Positions 19,372 through 29,471 are shown, counted from the stretch's first letter. The stretch is 64,000 nt of DNA from Alcaligenes faecalis (GCF_009497775.1 NZ_CP031012.1:1612001-1676000); one strand, 5' to 3'. Numbers and translations are program-made. The notes: a model not told the origin generated them from the letters alone.

Positions 19372-20311
19372 ACACGGCAAGCGGTGTCAGCACTTTGCCG
19401 GTTTTTTGATACTGCAATACATTGTCCAGCGTCAGCGAGAGCATGGCTTCGCGTGTCTCGTGCGTGGCGCTGGCGGTGTGCGGCGCCAGTACCACCTGGT
19501 TCAGATCGCGCAAGGCCTGGGGAACCTGGGGTTCGTTCTCGAACACATCCAGCCCGGCAGCGCCCAGTCGTCCTTCCTGCAGGGCGGCAATCAGCGCGCT
19601 TTCATCGACCACACTGCCGCGGGCGATATTGACCAGAATTCCTTTGGAGCCCAGGGCGTTCAGTACGTCGATATTGATCAGCCCGCGTGTCTCGTCGCCA
19701 CCAACGGCCGCAATCACCATGATGTCTGCCCAGTGGGCCAGTTCGATCAGGGAAGGTTCGTAGTGCCAGGGCACGTCGTGACGTGGGCGGCGGTTGTGGT
19801 AGCGCAGTTCCATATCAAAGCCACTGGCGCGACGGGCAATGGTCTGGCCAATGCGGCCCAGGCCCACAATACCCAGCTTCTTGCCGCTGACCCGTGTTCC
19901 CAGTCCGAAACCATTGGGTCTGTCCCACAGGCCGGCACGCACATAGCGATCGGATTCCGTCAAGCGGCGGGCCGCATCCAGCATCAGGGCCCAGGCCATA
20001 TCAGCCACGCAATCGTTCAGTACATCCGGAGTGGTACTGACCTGGATGCCGCGCTGTTTGGCGGCCTGTACGTCGATGGAGTCGTAGCCTACCCCTACGC
20101 TGCAAATCGCTTTCAAAGCGGGCAGGCGGTCCATCAAGGAGGCGGGGGTAGCGGTGACAGCGCTAGTCAGGAGTACCTGTACGCGTTCGATCTGCTGGGC
20201 AGAGAGCTGGTTCAGGTCTTGGAGGGCAATGCGCTCGAAATGACGGTCGATTTCGTCAAAAGAAGGGTGCTGGGCCAAAGATGCCAGTTGCAGCACGATG
20301 GGACGTGTCAT
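19370..20311 (-). CDS. D-isomer-specific 2-hydroxyacid dehydrogenase (NAD(P)-dependent)
   Basis: 313-residue oxidoreductase that interconverts a 2-oxoacid and a D-2-hydroxyacid. The Rossmann motif is GLGRIGQTIARRASGF (about residue 150) with NRRP two turns on, suggesting NADP preference. The catalytic Arg is in NIARGSVVDESALI, the Glu in LDVFENEPQVP and the His in APHTASATHETREAM. It resembles glyoxylate/hydroxypyruvate reductases. The substrate cannot be fixed from sequence, and the gene stands alone. Confidence 0.88.
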   Translation of the reverse strand: MTRPIVLQLASLAQHPSFDEIDRHFERIALQDLNQLSAQQIERVQVLLTSAVTATPASLMDRLPALKAICSVGVGYDSIDVQAAKQRGIQVSTTPDVLNDCVADMAWALMLDAARRLTESDRYVRAGLWDRPNGFGLGTRVSGKKLGIVGLGRIGQTIARRASGFDMELRYHNRRPRHDVPWHYEPSLIELAHWADIMVIAAVGGDETRGLINIDVLNALGSKGILVNIARGSVVDESALIAALQEGRLGAAGLDVFENEPQVPQALRDLNQVVLAPHTASATHETREAMLSLTLDNVLQYQKTGKVLTPLAV

Positions 20312-20390
20312 GGGGACTCGCTAATGAAAAAGCAAATCCATAACTTAGCATGATTGGCCTGCATGTTCAGGCAATGGTTTTGTGGCTAAT

Positions 20391-20414
20391 AAAAAAGGGG
20401 TGCTAAGCACCCCC
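20391..20414 (-). terminator. Terminator of rpsT
   Basis: Stem GGGGTGC/GCACCCC (20397-20403 with 20407-20413, loop TAA), followed on the minus strand by six T. It lies 55 bases beyond the rpsT stop. Confidence 0.85.
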
Positions 20415-20468
20415 TTTCTAACTGGTTTTTAGGCCAGAGCCGATTAAACCATTAAAAATCTTCAGCAA

Positions 20469-20732
20469 TCAGGCCAGGGCCTTGATAGCAGCAGACAGGC
20501 GGCTCTTGTGGCGGGCAGCCTTGTTCTTGTGAATGATGTTCTTGTCGGCAACGCGATCAATGATGCTGGTCGCTTTGCGGAAAACTTCGTTAGCAGCAGT
20601 TTTGTCACCGGCGTCGATGGCCTGGCGAACGCGCTTGATAGCGGTACGCAGCATGGAACGGATGCTGGCGTTGTGTTTGTTGCGAGCCACTGCTTGGCGG
20701 GCGCGCTTGCGTGCTTGTGCGGTATTAGCCAT
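20469..20732 (-). CDS. rpsT: 30S ribosomal protein S20
   Basis: 87-residue, highly basic small-subunit protein that binds 16S rRNA. It starts [18 protein letters not shown] and contains [16 protein letters not shown] and [13 protein letters not shown], all typical of S20. It lies 56 bases downstream of murJ on the same strand but has its own strong terminator and probably its own promoter. Confidence 0.97.
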   Translation of the reverse strand: MANTAQARKRARQAVARNKHNASIRSMLRTAIKRVRQAIDAGDKTAANEVFRKATSIIDRVADKNIIHKNKAARHKSRLSAAIKALA

Positions 20733-20788
20733 TTTTAATAAAGCCTAAGTTTTAAAGTTTAATCGGCAAAGACAATTATTCTAGGATA

Positions 20789-22342
20789 CTAAGCCCGCTT
20801 TGTAAAGTAAGAGGGGCGAATGCCTACGATAAACAACATGCCGAAATAAGAAATGCCGCTGGCAAGCAACACGCCGCCCAAATACAGCACACGCAGCAGG
20901 GGCGTGGCTCCCAAGCTGATCCAGTCGATATAACGGTCAGCCAGCAGGAGGACGGCGGCCAGAGCGACCAGGGCGGGAATAATCTTCAGGAAAAAACGTA
21001 ACCAGTCATGATTGGGCTGATAAATGCCGCGTTTGCGTAGCATGACCAGCAAGGTCAGTGCATTGACGGTGGCACCCAGACCAATCGACAGGGCCAGTCC
21101 GGCATGGGCAAAGGTGGGCACCAGCACCAGGTTGAAGAGCTGGGTAATGATCAGGACGGCAATGGCAATGCGGACGGGGGTACGAATATCCTGGCGGGCG
21201 TAAAAGCCGGGGGCCAGAATCTTGATGGCCAGCAGGCCAACCAGACCAACCGAATACGCACCCACAGCCAGTTTGGTCTGGGCAACGTCAGCGGCGGCAA
21301 AGGCACCGTAGTGGAACAGCGTGGCGACCAGGCCGTCGGACAGTAAAGCCATGCCCAGGGCAGCAGGCAGGCCCAGCAACAGGACCAGACGCAGGCCCCA
21401 GTCCAGCAAGCCGCTGTAGTTCTTGTCGTCCTTGCCCGCATGGGCTGCTGACAGCTTGGGCAGCAGGACCGTGCCTAGCGCCACACCCAGCAAGGCGGTG
21501 GGAAACTCCATCAGGCGGTCAGCAAAGGACAGCCAGGTCACGCTGCCGGACTGCAGCCAGGTGGCGATATTGGTATTGATCAGCAGGGAAATCTGCGCGA
21601 CAGAAACACCCAGAATGGCGGGCAGCATCTGTTTAAGAATGCGCTGCACGATGGGATCGCGGCGCGCTTCCCCCAGTCGTAGCGAGAATCGTGGCAACAG
21701 GCCCAGGCGGGCCAGTGCAACCCATTGCACCAGCAATTGGGCCAGACCACCCACCATCACCCCAACGGCCAGGGCGTAAATCGGCGTTTCCATGTGCTGA
21801 GCCAGAAACAGGCTGGCGCCAATCATGGACAGATTCAGCAGGATGGGGGTGAAGGCCGGAACCGCAAAGCGGCTCCAGGTATTGAGTACCGCAGAAGCAA
21901 AAGCGACCAGCGACATGCAGATGATGTAGGGGAACATCATCCGCGTCATGGTGATCGCGGCTCCAAACTCGGTTTGTCGCTCCGGAGCGGTCAGGCCGCT
22001 GGCCATGGCGCTGACCACCCAGGGGGCCGCCAGAATACCGATGGCGGTGACCAGCATGACGGCAAAGGTCAGCAGCAGGGCAACGCGGTCCAGCAATTGC
22101 TGAACCTTGTCCTGTTCGTGTTCCTTGCGTACCTGCCCCAGGATGGGCACAAAGGCTTGCGAAAACGCCCCTTCTGCAAACAGGCGTCGCAGCAGGTTGG
22201 GAATGCGAAATGCCACCCAGAAAGCGTCGGTGAGCGGGCCCGCCCCAAAGGCGCGGGCAATCAGAATATCGCGTGCCAGTCCGGTGATGCGAGACAGCAG
22301 CGTCAGGCCACTAATTGTGGCCGCCGAGCGAAACAAACCCAT
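20789..22342 (-). CDS. murJ: Lipid II flippase MurJ
   Basis: 517-residue MOP-family flippase that moves lipid II across the inner membrane for peptidoglycan synthesis. About 14 membrane helices. The N-terminal landmarks are LTLLSRITGLARDILIARAFG, TDAFWVAFRIPNLLRRLFAEGAFSQAFVPI and later TPILLNLSMIGASL, all carrying the conserved Arg residues of the substrate cavity. Length matches E. coli MurJ (511). It is adjacent to rpsT. Confidence 0.96.
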   Translation of the reverse strand: MGLFRSAATISGLTLLSRITGLARDILIARAFGAGPLTDAFWVAFRIPNLLRRLFAEGAFSQAFVPILGQVRKEHEQDKVQQLLDRVALLLTFAVMLVTAIGILAAPWVVSAMASGLTAPERQTEFGAAITMTRMMFPYIICMSLVAFASAVLNTWSRFAVPAFTPILLNLSMIGASLFLAQHMETPIYALAVGVMVGGLAQLLVQWVALARLGLLPRFSLRLGEARRDPIVQRILKQMLPAILGVSVAQISLLINTNIATWLQSGSVTWLSFADRLMEFPTALLGVALGTVLLPKLSAAHAGKDDKNYSGLLDWGLRLVLLLGLPAALGMALLSDGLVATLFHYGAFAAADVAQTKLAVGAYSVGLVGLLAIKILAPGFYARQDIRTPVRIAIAVLIITQLFNLVLVPTFAHAGLALSIGLGATVNALTLLVMLRKRGIYQPNHDWLRFFLKIIPALVALAAVLLLADRYIDWISLGATPLLRVLYLGGVLLASGISYFGMLFIVGIRPSYFTKRA

Positions 22343-22360
22343 TGGAGCCGATACAGAAAG

Positions 22361-23125
22361 TTATTTTGGTGCCATACGAATGGCGCCATCCAGACGGATG
22401 GTTTCGCCATTGAGCATTTCATTATTGATGATGCTCTGCACCAGTTGGGAGAAATCTTCAGGGCGACCCAGGCGTGATGGGAAAGGAATGCTGGCTGCCA
22501 GGGAGTCCTGAACTTCCTGGGGCATGGCAAACATCATGGGGGTGCCGAAGATGCCGGGAGCAATGGTCATGACACGGATGCCGGTCTGGGCCAGGTCGCG
22601 GGCCAGGGGCAGGGTCAAACCCACCACACCAGCTTTGGAGGCGCCGTAAGCGGCTTGGCCGATCTGGCCGTCATAGGCAGCGACCGAAGCGGTATTGATC
22701 AGCACGCCACGCTCGCCCGAAGCTTCGGGGGTGTTGCTGCTCATGGCAGCGGCGGCCAGACGACACATATTGAAGGTGCCGACCAGGTTGATCATGACGG
22801 TTTTCTGGAACAGATCCAGCGTGTGCGGGCCATTACGTCCCACGGTGCGCGAGGCAGGAGCCACGCCAGCACAGTTGATCAGTCCGAACAGGGGGCGGGC
22901 GCTGTCCTGGCAAGCCAGATTCACGACGGCCTGGGCATCTTGCTCGGAAGTGACATCACAGCGCTGATAGTGTTGGCCCAGCTCTTTGGCCAGAGCCTCA
23001 CCGGCCTCGTCCTGAATATCGGCGATCACCACGCGGGCGCCGTTTGCAACCAGCATACGTACGGTGCCAGCGCCCAGACCCGATGCGCCGCCCGTGACAA
23101 TAAAAGTCTTGTTATTGATTTGCAT
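22361..23125 (-). CDS. Short-chain dehydrogenase, 3-hydroxyacyl-CoA dehydrogenase type-2-like
   Basis: 254-residue SDR of the HSD17B10 type, which oxidises short or branched 3-hydroxyacyl-CoA with NAD. Cofactor motif TGGASGLGAG (about residue 11), NAD-specific Asp in VVIADIQDEAG, NCAGVA, catalytic Ser in INTASVAAYDGQIGQ and the YGASK active site are intact. The C-terminal IRLDGAIRMAPK fits the subgroup. It stands between murJ and adk, separated from adk by a terminator. Confidence 0.9.
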   Translation of the reverse strand: MQINNKTFIVTGGASGLGAGTVRMLVANGARVVIADIQDEAGEALAKELGQHYQRCDVTSEQDAQAVVNLACQDSARPLFGLINCAGVAPASRTVGRNGPHTLDLFQKTVMINLVGTFNMCRLAAAAMSSNTPEASGERGVLINTASVAAYDGQIGQAAYGASKAGVVGLTLPLARDLAQTGIRVMTIAPGIFGTPMMFAMPQEVQDSLAASIPFPSRLGRPEDFSQLVQSIINNEMLNGETIRLDGAIRMAPK

Positions 23126-23153
23126 GAGCTTGTCTCCCTTGAATAATAAACAA

Positions 23154-23172
23154 CCGGCCCTTTTGGGGCCGG
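23154..23172 (-). terminator. Terminator of the exbB-adk gene cluster
   Basis: Stem CCGGCCC (23154-23160) with GGGCCGG (23166-23172), followed on the minus strand by TTGTTTATTATT. It lies just after adk and before the SDR gene. Confidence 0.7.
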
Positions 23173-23188
23173 CTGAATCTTGACTTAC

Positions 23189-23947
<759 letters not shown>

Positions 23948-24712
23948 TTATAACCGATTTGCGAAGTGAGCGCGTACTCTTTCCAGGTCTTGTTCGGTGT
24001 CTACCCCCGCTGCAGGAATCTCCTGGAGGCGGTGAACCATAATCTGGAAGCCGTTTTCCATGGCTCGCAGTTGCTCCAGAGATTCGAAGTGCTCCAGCGG
24101 CCCGCGCGGTAGCTGGGCGTACTGCTGCAGGAAGCGATTTCGGTAGGCATAAAGACCAATATGGTGCAATGCGGGAAGCCCGTCGGCCAGTACCCGGTCG
24201 CCACTGGCCAGCGCGTCGCGGGCCCAGGGCATGGGGGCGCGGGAAAAGTACAGCGCGCGGCCTTGCAGGTCGCACACCACTTTGACGGCATTGGGATTGA
24301 AGAGCGTCTCGGCGTTCTTGATGGGTGCGGCCAGCGTGGCAATATCGGCCTGTTCACTGCGGGCCAGCAGTTCGGCGGCCGCATTGATGTGCTCGGGCTG
24401 AATCAGCGGCTCGTCCCCTTGCACATTGACCACGATCTCGTCCTCGGACAGCTCCAGCAGGCGGGCGGCCTGGGCCAGACGGTCGGTGCCGGTCGGGTGT
24501 TCGGCGTCGGTCAGCAGGGCATTGAAACCATGCGCCTGCACGGCTTGCAGCACCTGCGGCGAGTCCGTCGCTACCCAAACCTGACGCGCTCCGCTCAGTG
24601 CTGCTTGCTGGGCACAGCGCACGATCATGGGTTGGCCAGCAATGTCAGCCAGCGGTTTGTTGGGCAGACGGGTGGAACCCAGGCGCGCGGGGATAATGAC
24701 GGAAAAAGTCAT
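23948..24712 (-). CDS. kdsB: 3-deoxy-manno-octulosonate cytidylyltransferase (CMP-KDO synthetase)
   Basis: 254-residue enzyme activating KDO with CTP for lipid A-core assembly. N-terminal motif IIPARLGSTRLPNKPLADI, then VWVATDSP, HPTGTDRLAQA and VNVQGDEPLIQP are diagnostic. Start ATG 24712 lies one base after the Trm112 gene stop; the longer in-frame start at 24739 would overlap that gene. It sits beside lpxK and fits a lipopolysaccharide operon. Confidence 0.96.
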   Translation of the reverse strand: MTFSVIIPARLGSTRLPNKPLADIAGQPMIVRCAQQAALSGARQVWVATDSPQVLQAVQAHGFNALLTDAEHPTGTDRLAQAARLLELSEDEIVVNVQGDEPLIQPEHINAAAELLARSEQADIATLAAPIKNAETLFNPNAVKVVCDLQGRALYFSRAPMPWARDALASGDRVLADGLPALHHIGLYAYRNRFLQQYAQLPRGPLEHFESLEQLRAMENGFQIMVHRLQEIPAAGVDTEQDLERVRAHFANRL

Positions 24713-24713
24713 A

Positions 24714-24899
24714 TCAGTTGCTGGCGGGTTCCTGCGCATCCAGTTGACGCGCTTCGTTGATCAGCATGGTGGGGATGCCATCCACAACAGGGAAGGCCAG
24801 CTTGTCAGCTTTGCAAACCAGCTCCTGCTGTTCGCGGTCGTGGCGCAGGGGGCCTTTGCACAAGGGGCAGACCAGCACTTCGAGTAGGCGAGTTTCCAT
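24714..24899 (-). CDS. Trm112 family protein
   Basis: 61-residue YcaR-type Trm112-like protein. It has one Cys pair (LVCPLCKGPL) and a partner Cys in ELVCKADKLAFPVVDGIPTML, the usual small zinc-ribbon-like fold. Its role next to lpxK and kdsB is conserved in many proteobacteria but not well understood. It overlaps the lpxK stop by one base (TAATG). Confidence 0.9.
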   Translation of the reverse strand: METRLLEVLVCPLCKGPLRHDREQQELVCKADKLAFPVVDGIPTMLINEARQLDAQEPASN

Positions 24900-25978
24900 T
24901 ATTGAACTCCGGGTAAAGAGGGTGGGGTTAAGCGCCGCTTGCGCAACAGGCTGTCCAGTTCAGCAATCCAGTCCGGGCGTGAAAACACAGGCTGGACATC
25001 CACAACCCACAGGCGTGGATCGTTCAGGTGCTGGCATTTTACGGCGTCTTTACGGGTAATGAGTACCAGCCCTTCATGCAGGGCCTGAAAGTCCTGGGCT
25101 TGCAAGGCGGCATGGTCGGGCAGGGGGAAAGTCTGGTTCAGATGCAGACCACAAGCGCGCAGCATCGTGAAAAAACGGGCAGGCTGGCCAATGGCGGCCA
25201 GCGCTTGCAGTTCCTGCTGGCCGTATTCCTGATACCAGTCCGACCAGCTCAGACGGCGGCCTGAACTGAGGTGTTCCAGCTGATAAGGGCTCAGGCTCAT
25301 GCTCAGGGCGCGGCCGGGCTCAGCGGGTTGAGGGGTAGACGGCGGCGTCTGGTCAGCCACGATCTGGCTGATCAGCCAGTCCACGCTACGCAGACGTTCG
25401 GGGCCTTCACGCAAAGGGCCGGCTGGCAGCAGCAGGCCGTTCCCCACACCGCGAGCATCCTGAACCACGACTTCCATATCGCGTTGCAAGGCCAGATGCT
25501 GCAGGCCGTCATCCGAAATGATCAGGTCAACTGCCGGAAAATCCTTGAGCAAAGCCTGGGCAGCCAGGGCGCGACGAGGGTGAACAGCGATGGGGGCCTG
25601 AGTTTGGGCGGCAATCAGAGCGGGTTCATCGCCAAACTGTTCGGCGGCTAATTGACCTTGACCTACACGCGGGCTGGGGCCGATCTCCACGCCATAACCT
25701 CGGCTGACAATACCGGGCGTCCATCCCAAAGCGCGCAATTGCTCGGTCAGAGCCAGGACAACGGGAGTCTTGCCTGCGCCACCGACGATGATATTGCCCA
25801 CCACAATCACTGGCACCGGGCTGCGGTAGGACGCGCGGGGATCTTGTTCGTAGCGTTGCTGCTTGCGTTGTACGAAGATCGCCGCCAGCGCTGAAAGAGG
25901 GCGCATCACAAGACTGAACCAGCCTTTTTTCTGCCACTGCTGGTGCAGCCAATGAGTCAGGCGGACGCGCACGCTCAT
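24899..25978 (-). CDS. lpxK: Tetraacyldisaccharide 4'-kinase
   Basis: 359-residue inner-membrane kinase that phosphorylates the lipid A disaccharide at position 4'. The N-terminal hydrophobic anchor is followed by Walker A VVGNIIVGGAGKTPVVLAL (about residue 57), IVSRGYGVEIG and DLIISDDGLQHLALQRDMEV. The C-terminal part (VLITRKDAVKC, VVDVQPVF) matches. Its start overlaps the exbD stop by 4 bases (ATGA), so translation is coupled. Confidence 0.95.
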   Translation of the reverse strand: MSVRVRLTHWLHQQWQKKGWFSLVMRPLSALAAIFVQRKQQRYEQDPRASYRSPVPVIVVGNIIVGGAGKTPVVLALTEQLRALGWTPGIVSRGYGVEIGPSPRVGQGQLAAEQFGDEPALIAAQTQAPIAVHPRRALAAQALLKDFPAVDLIISDDGLQHLALQRDMEVVVQDARGVGNGLLLPAGPLREGPERLRSVDWLISQIVADQTPPSTPQPAEPGRALSMSLSPYQLEHLSSGRRLSWSDWYQEYGQQELQALAAIGQPARFFTMLRACGLHLNQTFPLPDHAALQAQDFQALHEGLVLITRKDAVKCQHLNDPRLWVVDVQPVFSRPDWIAELDSLLRKRRLTPPSLPGVQ

Positions 25979-26379
25979 GGGGCCTGGGTCGCAAAATGAA
26001 TGCGATGGATACCAACCTGACGGGCGGCTTCCATGGCCTGGACCACTGCAAAGTGGGGCGCCTGGGCATCGGCCAGAATCAGCAGGCTGCTGTTGTCGTC
26101 GGTCTTTTCGGTGGACAGGGCTTGGCTAAGGGGGGAACCACTGCTGGCATCCAGCCACATGCCGTTCAGGGCATAACGCCCGTCCTGGCTGATAGCCAGT
26201 AGCAATTCTGTGGTCTGGGCGGCCTGGGCCTGAGCCTGGGGCAAGGAAACATCCAGCTGGCGATAGCGCACGAAGGTGCTGCTGGCAGCCAGAAAAATCA
26301 GCACCACCAGCAAGACATCAATCAAGGGCACCAGATTCAGTTCCAGCGTGTCCTGGTCTTGGGCTCGGCGAAAGCGCAT
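25975..26379 (-). CDS. exbD: Biopolymer transport protein ExbD/TolR family
   Basis: 134-residue single-span protein that works with ExbB to convert proton flow into energy for outer-membrane transport. The N-terminal LNLVPLIDVLLVVLIFLAASSTF holds the essential Asp in the membrane helix; the rest is periplasmic. It overlaps exbB by one base and lpxK by 4. No TonB gene is in view. The location beside lpxK is typical and may relate to envelope maintenance rather than siderophore import. Confidence 0.92.
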   Translation of the reverse strand: MRFRRAQDQDTLELNLVPLIDVLLVVLIFLAASSTFVRYRQLDVSLPQAQAQAAQTTELLLAISQDGRYALNGMWLDASSGSPLSQALSTEKTDDNSSLLILADAQAPHFAVVQAMEAARQVGIHRIHFATQAP

Positions 26380-26984
26380 CAGGCAGTCCTTTGCGCCAAC
26401 AGGCGATCCAGCGCACCGGCTTCGGTTTCCAGGCAGTGCAGCAGGTAGTCGGCACGGCTGCGAAAGTAGCGGTGAAAGATCATGGCCGGGACGGCAATCA
26501 AAATCCCCAGGGCGGTGTTGTACAGGGCAACGGAAATGCCACGGGCAATCAGGCTGGGGTCACCACCGGCGGGGTCGTAGGCGGCAAAAATGTCGATCAT
26601 GCCAATAACCGTACCAAACAGGCCCAGCAAAGGGGCGATCACGGCAATGGTGCCCAATGCCGGAATGTACTTGTTCAATTGGTAGCTGATGTCCTTGCCT
26701 TCTGCCTCGACCGCGGACTCACGCAAGGCGGGAGTTTGGTGGCGGTTTTTCAGTACGGTGGCTAATACTCGACCCAGAGGGGAGTTGTCGTACAGGCGGG
26801 GCAGGGAGTCGTCCTGGATGCGGTTCTGGGCTGTCAGCTCGCTGATCTGGCGTGCCAGTCCAGTCGGTAGAATTCGTTTGCTGCGCAGGGCCAGAAGACG
26901 CTCCAGGATCAAACCCAGGGCAAGAATGGAGCAGGCCAGCAGGAACCAGACAGGCCAGCCAGCGGCATGGATCAAAGTAAGCAC
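26379..26984 (-). CDS. exbB: MotA/TolQ/ExbB proton channel family protein
   Basis: 201-residue inner-membrane proton channel subunit. Three membrane helices: near residues 10-30 (WPVWFLLACSILALGLILERL), about 110-135 (LGTIAVIAPLLGLFGTVIGMIDIF) and about 155-175 (ALYNTALGILIAVPAMIFHRYF). The LGLFGTVIGM motif is the family signature. It is the first gene of the operon leading to adk. The 425-bp region upstream is shared with divergent xseA. Confidence 0.92.
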   Translation of the reverse strand: MLTLIHAAGWPVWFLLACSILALGLILERLLALRSKRILPTGLARQISELTAQNRIQDDSLPRLYDNSPLGRVLATVLKNRHQTPALRESAVEAEGKDISYQLNKYIPALGTIAVIAPLLGLFGTVIGMIDIFAAYDPAGGDPSLIARGISVALYNTALGILIAVPAMIFHRYFRSRADYLLHCLETEAGALDRLLAQRTA

Positions 26985-27409
26985 GGGTCGATTATCCGGT
27001 CACGAAATAAATCAGCGCTTATTGTAGAGCCCCTGTCCAGATTGCGGGAATGTTCCGGCGCGGGCGCGGTACACTTTACGGTCTTTTCCCACAAAGCACG
27101 GCCAAACCCCTGATGTATTTGAAGTAATAGGTGTAGTGCTAAAACTATCCACAAAAACTGTGGATAATTCTGTGTATAAAACATCCCATAGTGGCTCGGG
27201 TGGTGGTTTAGAGGTTCTCTGGCTAATTTTCGACCATCTTGGTGTTTTTATAAATAGTGTTTAATTTCAATGGTTTATCCGTTTTCAGTAAAGTGCTGCA
27301 TCAGGTGTTCAACGGAAGCCATTGTCTTGGCGTCTATTTGACAAAAGCATGACAGTTGTGGATACGGAGCGGTGGAAAACTAGCCCGGGGCGAGTCAAAA
27401 ACAAAGAAT
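26985..27409. other. Divergent exbB/xseA intergenic region with DnaA-box-like cluster
   Basis: No gene is visible in these 425 bases. The right half is AT-rich. Three 9-mers matching or nearly matching TTATNCACA are packed in 35 bases: CTATCCACA (27145-27153, one mismatch), TGTGGATAA (27159-27167, exact on the minus strand) and TGTGTATAA (27171-27179, matches on the minus strand). The first two form an inverted repeat. Confidence 0.55.
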
Positions 27410-28756
27410 ATGATGCATTATCAAGAATCTAGAGCACCTGCGGTATGGACCGTGGCACAGTTGAACCGCCGTGTCAGCCAATTGCTGGACGAGCACATGC
27501 CTGTGGTTTGGGTCAGCGGTGAAGTGTCCAACTTTACTCAGGCGGCTTCCGGGCATTGGTACTTTTCCATCAAGGACGACAAGGCGGCCGTTCGTGCCGT
27601 GATGTTCCGCGGGCGTGCTCAGGCCGTGGGCTTTGTGCCGCGTGCGGGCGAGCGTTTCGAATTTCGCTGCTCGGTGACCTTGTATGAGGCACGTGGGGAC
27701 TTCCAGGTTCAGGTTGAAGGTATGCGCCGCGCCGGGCTGGGTGACTTGCACGAAGCGTTTTTGCGACTGAAGGGCCAGCTGCAAAGCGAAGGTTTGTTCG
27801 AGCCGGAACGCAAACGCCCCATCGCTACCTTGCCGCGCAGCATAGGCATCATCACCTCCCTGGCGGCCGCTGCCTTGCGAGACGTACTGACTGCGATGGA
27901 GCGTCGTGCTCCGCATGTGCGCATCATTATTTACCCTGCTCCGGTTCAAGGGGCAGAAGCGCCGCCGCGATTGCGGCAGGCACTGGAAACGGCGATTGAG
28001 CGGGCCGAGGTCGATACGCTCTTGCTGGTACGCGGGGGCGGTAGTCTGGAAGATCTCTGGGCTTTTAATGATGAGGGTCTGGCGCGTCTGATTGCTTCCA
28101 GTCCTATCCCTATTATTAGTGGGGTGGGGCACGAGACCGATTTCACCATTGCCGATTTTGTGGCTGACTTGCGCGCACCCACGCCAACCGCTGCGGCCGA
28201 ACTGGCCTGTCTGGGGCGTGATCAGTTGCTGGAGCAGGTGTTTGCGCGCATGGGCGCTTTGAGTCACGGCGTGCAGCGCCATCTGGATCGGGCCTCCCTG
28301 CGCCTGGACCGGGCGGTGGCCAAATTGGTTTCTCCGCATCAACGCCTGGCCCAGCAGCAGCAACGTCTGGATCATCTGACTCAAAGGCTGCAACGTGTGG
28401 CTCGCAGCGTCCCCGATACCGCCGCTTTGCGCCTGACTACATTAAGAGCGCGCCTGGAGCGCAGCATTCCCCAGCTGACGTCAAGACAGCAAAATCTGAA
28501 TATGCTTTTCCAGCGGCTGGAAAAAGGCCTGGATCATGCGCTGGTTTTGCGCCGCCAACGTCTGGCTGCGGCCCAGCAAACGCTGCAAGCCTTGTCCCCG
28601 CGCCTTATCATCAATCGTGGATATGCCATAGTCAGGGATAGCGAGGGGAAAGTTGTAAAAAATGCGTTAGACTTAAAGATTGGTGAACGACTCGATGTCG
28701 AGTTGAGTCGCGGTCATGTGTCGGTGGATGTGGTGCGCACGCACGATCTGCTCTAG
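27410..28756 (+). CDS. xseA: Exodeoxyribonuclease VII large subunit
   Basis: 448-residue catalytic subunit of exonuclease VII, which degrades single-stranded DNA. The N-terminal OB fold (VWVSGEVSNFTQAASGHWYFSIKD) is followed by the catalytic region (IGIITSLAAAALRDVL, LLVRGGGSLEDLWAFNDE, ISGVGHETDFTIADFVADLRAPTPTAAAE) and a long C-terminal coiled coil (about residues 270-390). Tandem ATGs at 27410 and 27413 are both possible. xseB is not adjacent. sodB starts 54 bases downstream. Confidence 0.95.
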   Translation: MMHYQESRAPAVWTVAQLNRRVSQLLDEHMPVVWVSGEVSNFTQAASGHWYFSIKDDKAAVRAVMFRGRAQAVGFVPRAGERFEFRCSVTLYEARGDFQVQVEGMRRAGLGDLHEAFLRLKGQLQSEGLFEPERKRPIATLPRSIGIITSLAAAALRDVLTAMERRAPHVRIIIYPAPVQGAEAPPRLRQALETAIERAEVDTLLLVRGGGSLEDLWAFNDEGLARLIASSPIPIISGVGHETDFTIADFVADLRAPTPTAAAELACLGRDQLLEQVFARMGALSHGVQRHLDRASLRLDRAVAKLVSPHQRLAQQQQRLDHLTQRLQRVARSVPDTAALRLTTLRARLERSIPQLTSRQQNLNMLFQRLEKGLDHALVLRRQRLAAAQQTLQALSPRLIINRGYAIVRDSEGKVVKNALDLKIGERLDVELSRGHVSVDVVRTHDLL

Positions 28757-28810
28757 GCTGCGTCGTCCTTGTTGGATACCAAACACGGTTTTTTTTTAGA
28801 AGGAATTGAA

Positions 28811-29389
28811 ATGGCATTCACTCTTCCAGCTCTTCCATACGAACTCAACGCACTTGAGCCACATATCTCCAAAGAAACCCTGGAGTTTCACTACGGCAAG
28901 CACCATCAAGCTTACGTTACCAACCTGAACAACCTGGTTGCTGGCACCGAGCTCGAAAACGCTTCTCTGGAAGATGTGGTCAAGAAATCCTCCGGTGGCG
29001 TGTTCAACAACGCTGCTCAGGTTTGGAACCACACTTTCTACTGGAACAGCCTGTCCCCTAACGGCGGCGGCGCTCCTACCGGCAAAGTGGCTGATGCCAT
29101 CAACGCCAAATGGGGCAGCTTTGACGCCTTCAAGGAAGCCTTCACCAAGTCTGCCGTTGGCAACTTCGGTTCGGGCTGGACCTGGTTGGTCAAAAAGGCC
29201 GACGGTTCCCTGGATATCGTCAACACCAGCAACGCTGGCACGACCCTGACTTCCGATGACGTCGCCCTGATCACCTGTGATGTGTGGGAACACGCCTACT
29301 ACATCGACTACCGCAACGCCCGTCCCAAGTACCTGGAAATTTTCTGGAACCTGGTGAACTGGGACTTTGCCGCCAAGAACCTGGGTTAA
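28811..29389 (+). CDS. sodB: Superoxide dismutase, iron type
   Basis: 192-residue cytoplasmic superoxide dismutase. The metal ligands are in [16 protein letters not shown], and the [13 protein letters not shown] motif (Asp and His). [21 protein letters not shown] and the residue pattern near the C-terminus favour the Fe type over Mn. AAGGAATT precedes ATG 28811. It follows xseA closely, but a separate promoter is likely given the usual regulation of sodB. It is followed by a terminator shared with bacterioferritin. Confidence 0.96.
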   Translation: MAFTLPALPYELNALEPHISKETLEFHYGKHHQAYVTNLNNLVAGTELENASLEDVVKKSSGGVFNNAAQVWNHTFYWNSLSPNGGGAPTGKVADAINAKWGSFDAFKEAFTKSAVGNFGSGWTWLVKKADGSLDIVNTSNAGTTLTSDDVALITCDVWEHAYYIDYRNARPKYLEIFWNLVNWDFAAKNLG

Positions 29390-29434
29390 TCGCTCAAGTT
29401 GAGGGTAGCGCTCATTGGAGAGCTACCCGGCAAT

Positions 29435-29471
29435 AAAAAACCGCCATGCAATGAATGCTGGCGGTTTTTTT
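29435..29471. terminator. Bidirectional terminator between sodB and bacterioferritin
   Basis: Stem AACCGCCA with TGGCGGTT (loop TGCAATGAATGC), flanked by A6 on the left and T7 on the right, between convergent genes. A second smaller hairpin (GGTAGC/GCTACC) lies just before it. Confidence 0.85.

Noticed and set aside
27145..27179. Chromosome replication origin
   Set aside because: Only three boxes, no dnaA/dnaN/gyrB neighbours and no 13-mer unwinding repeats; described as a DnaA-box cluster only.
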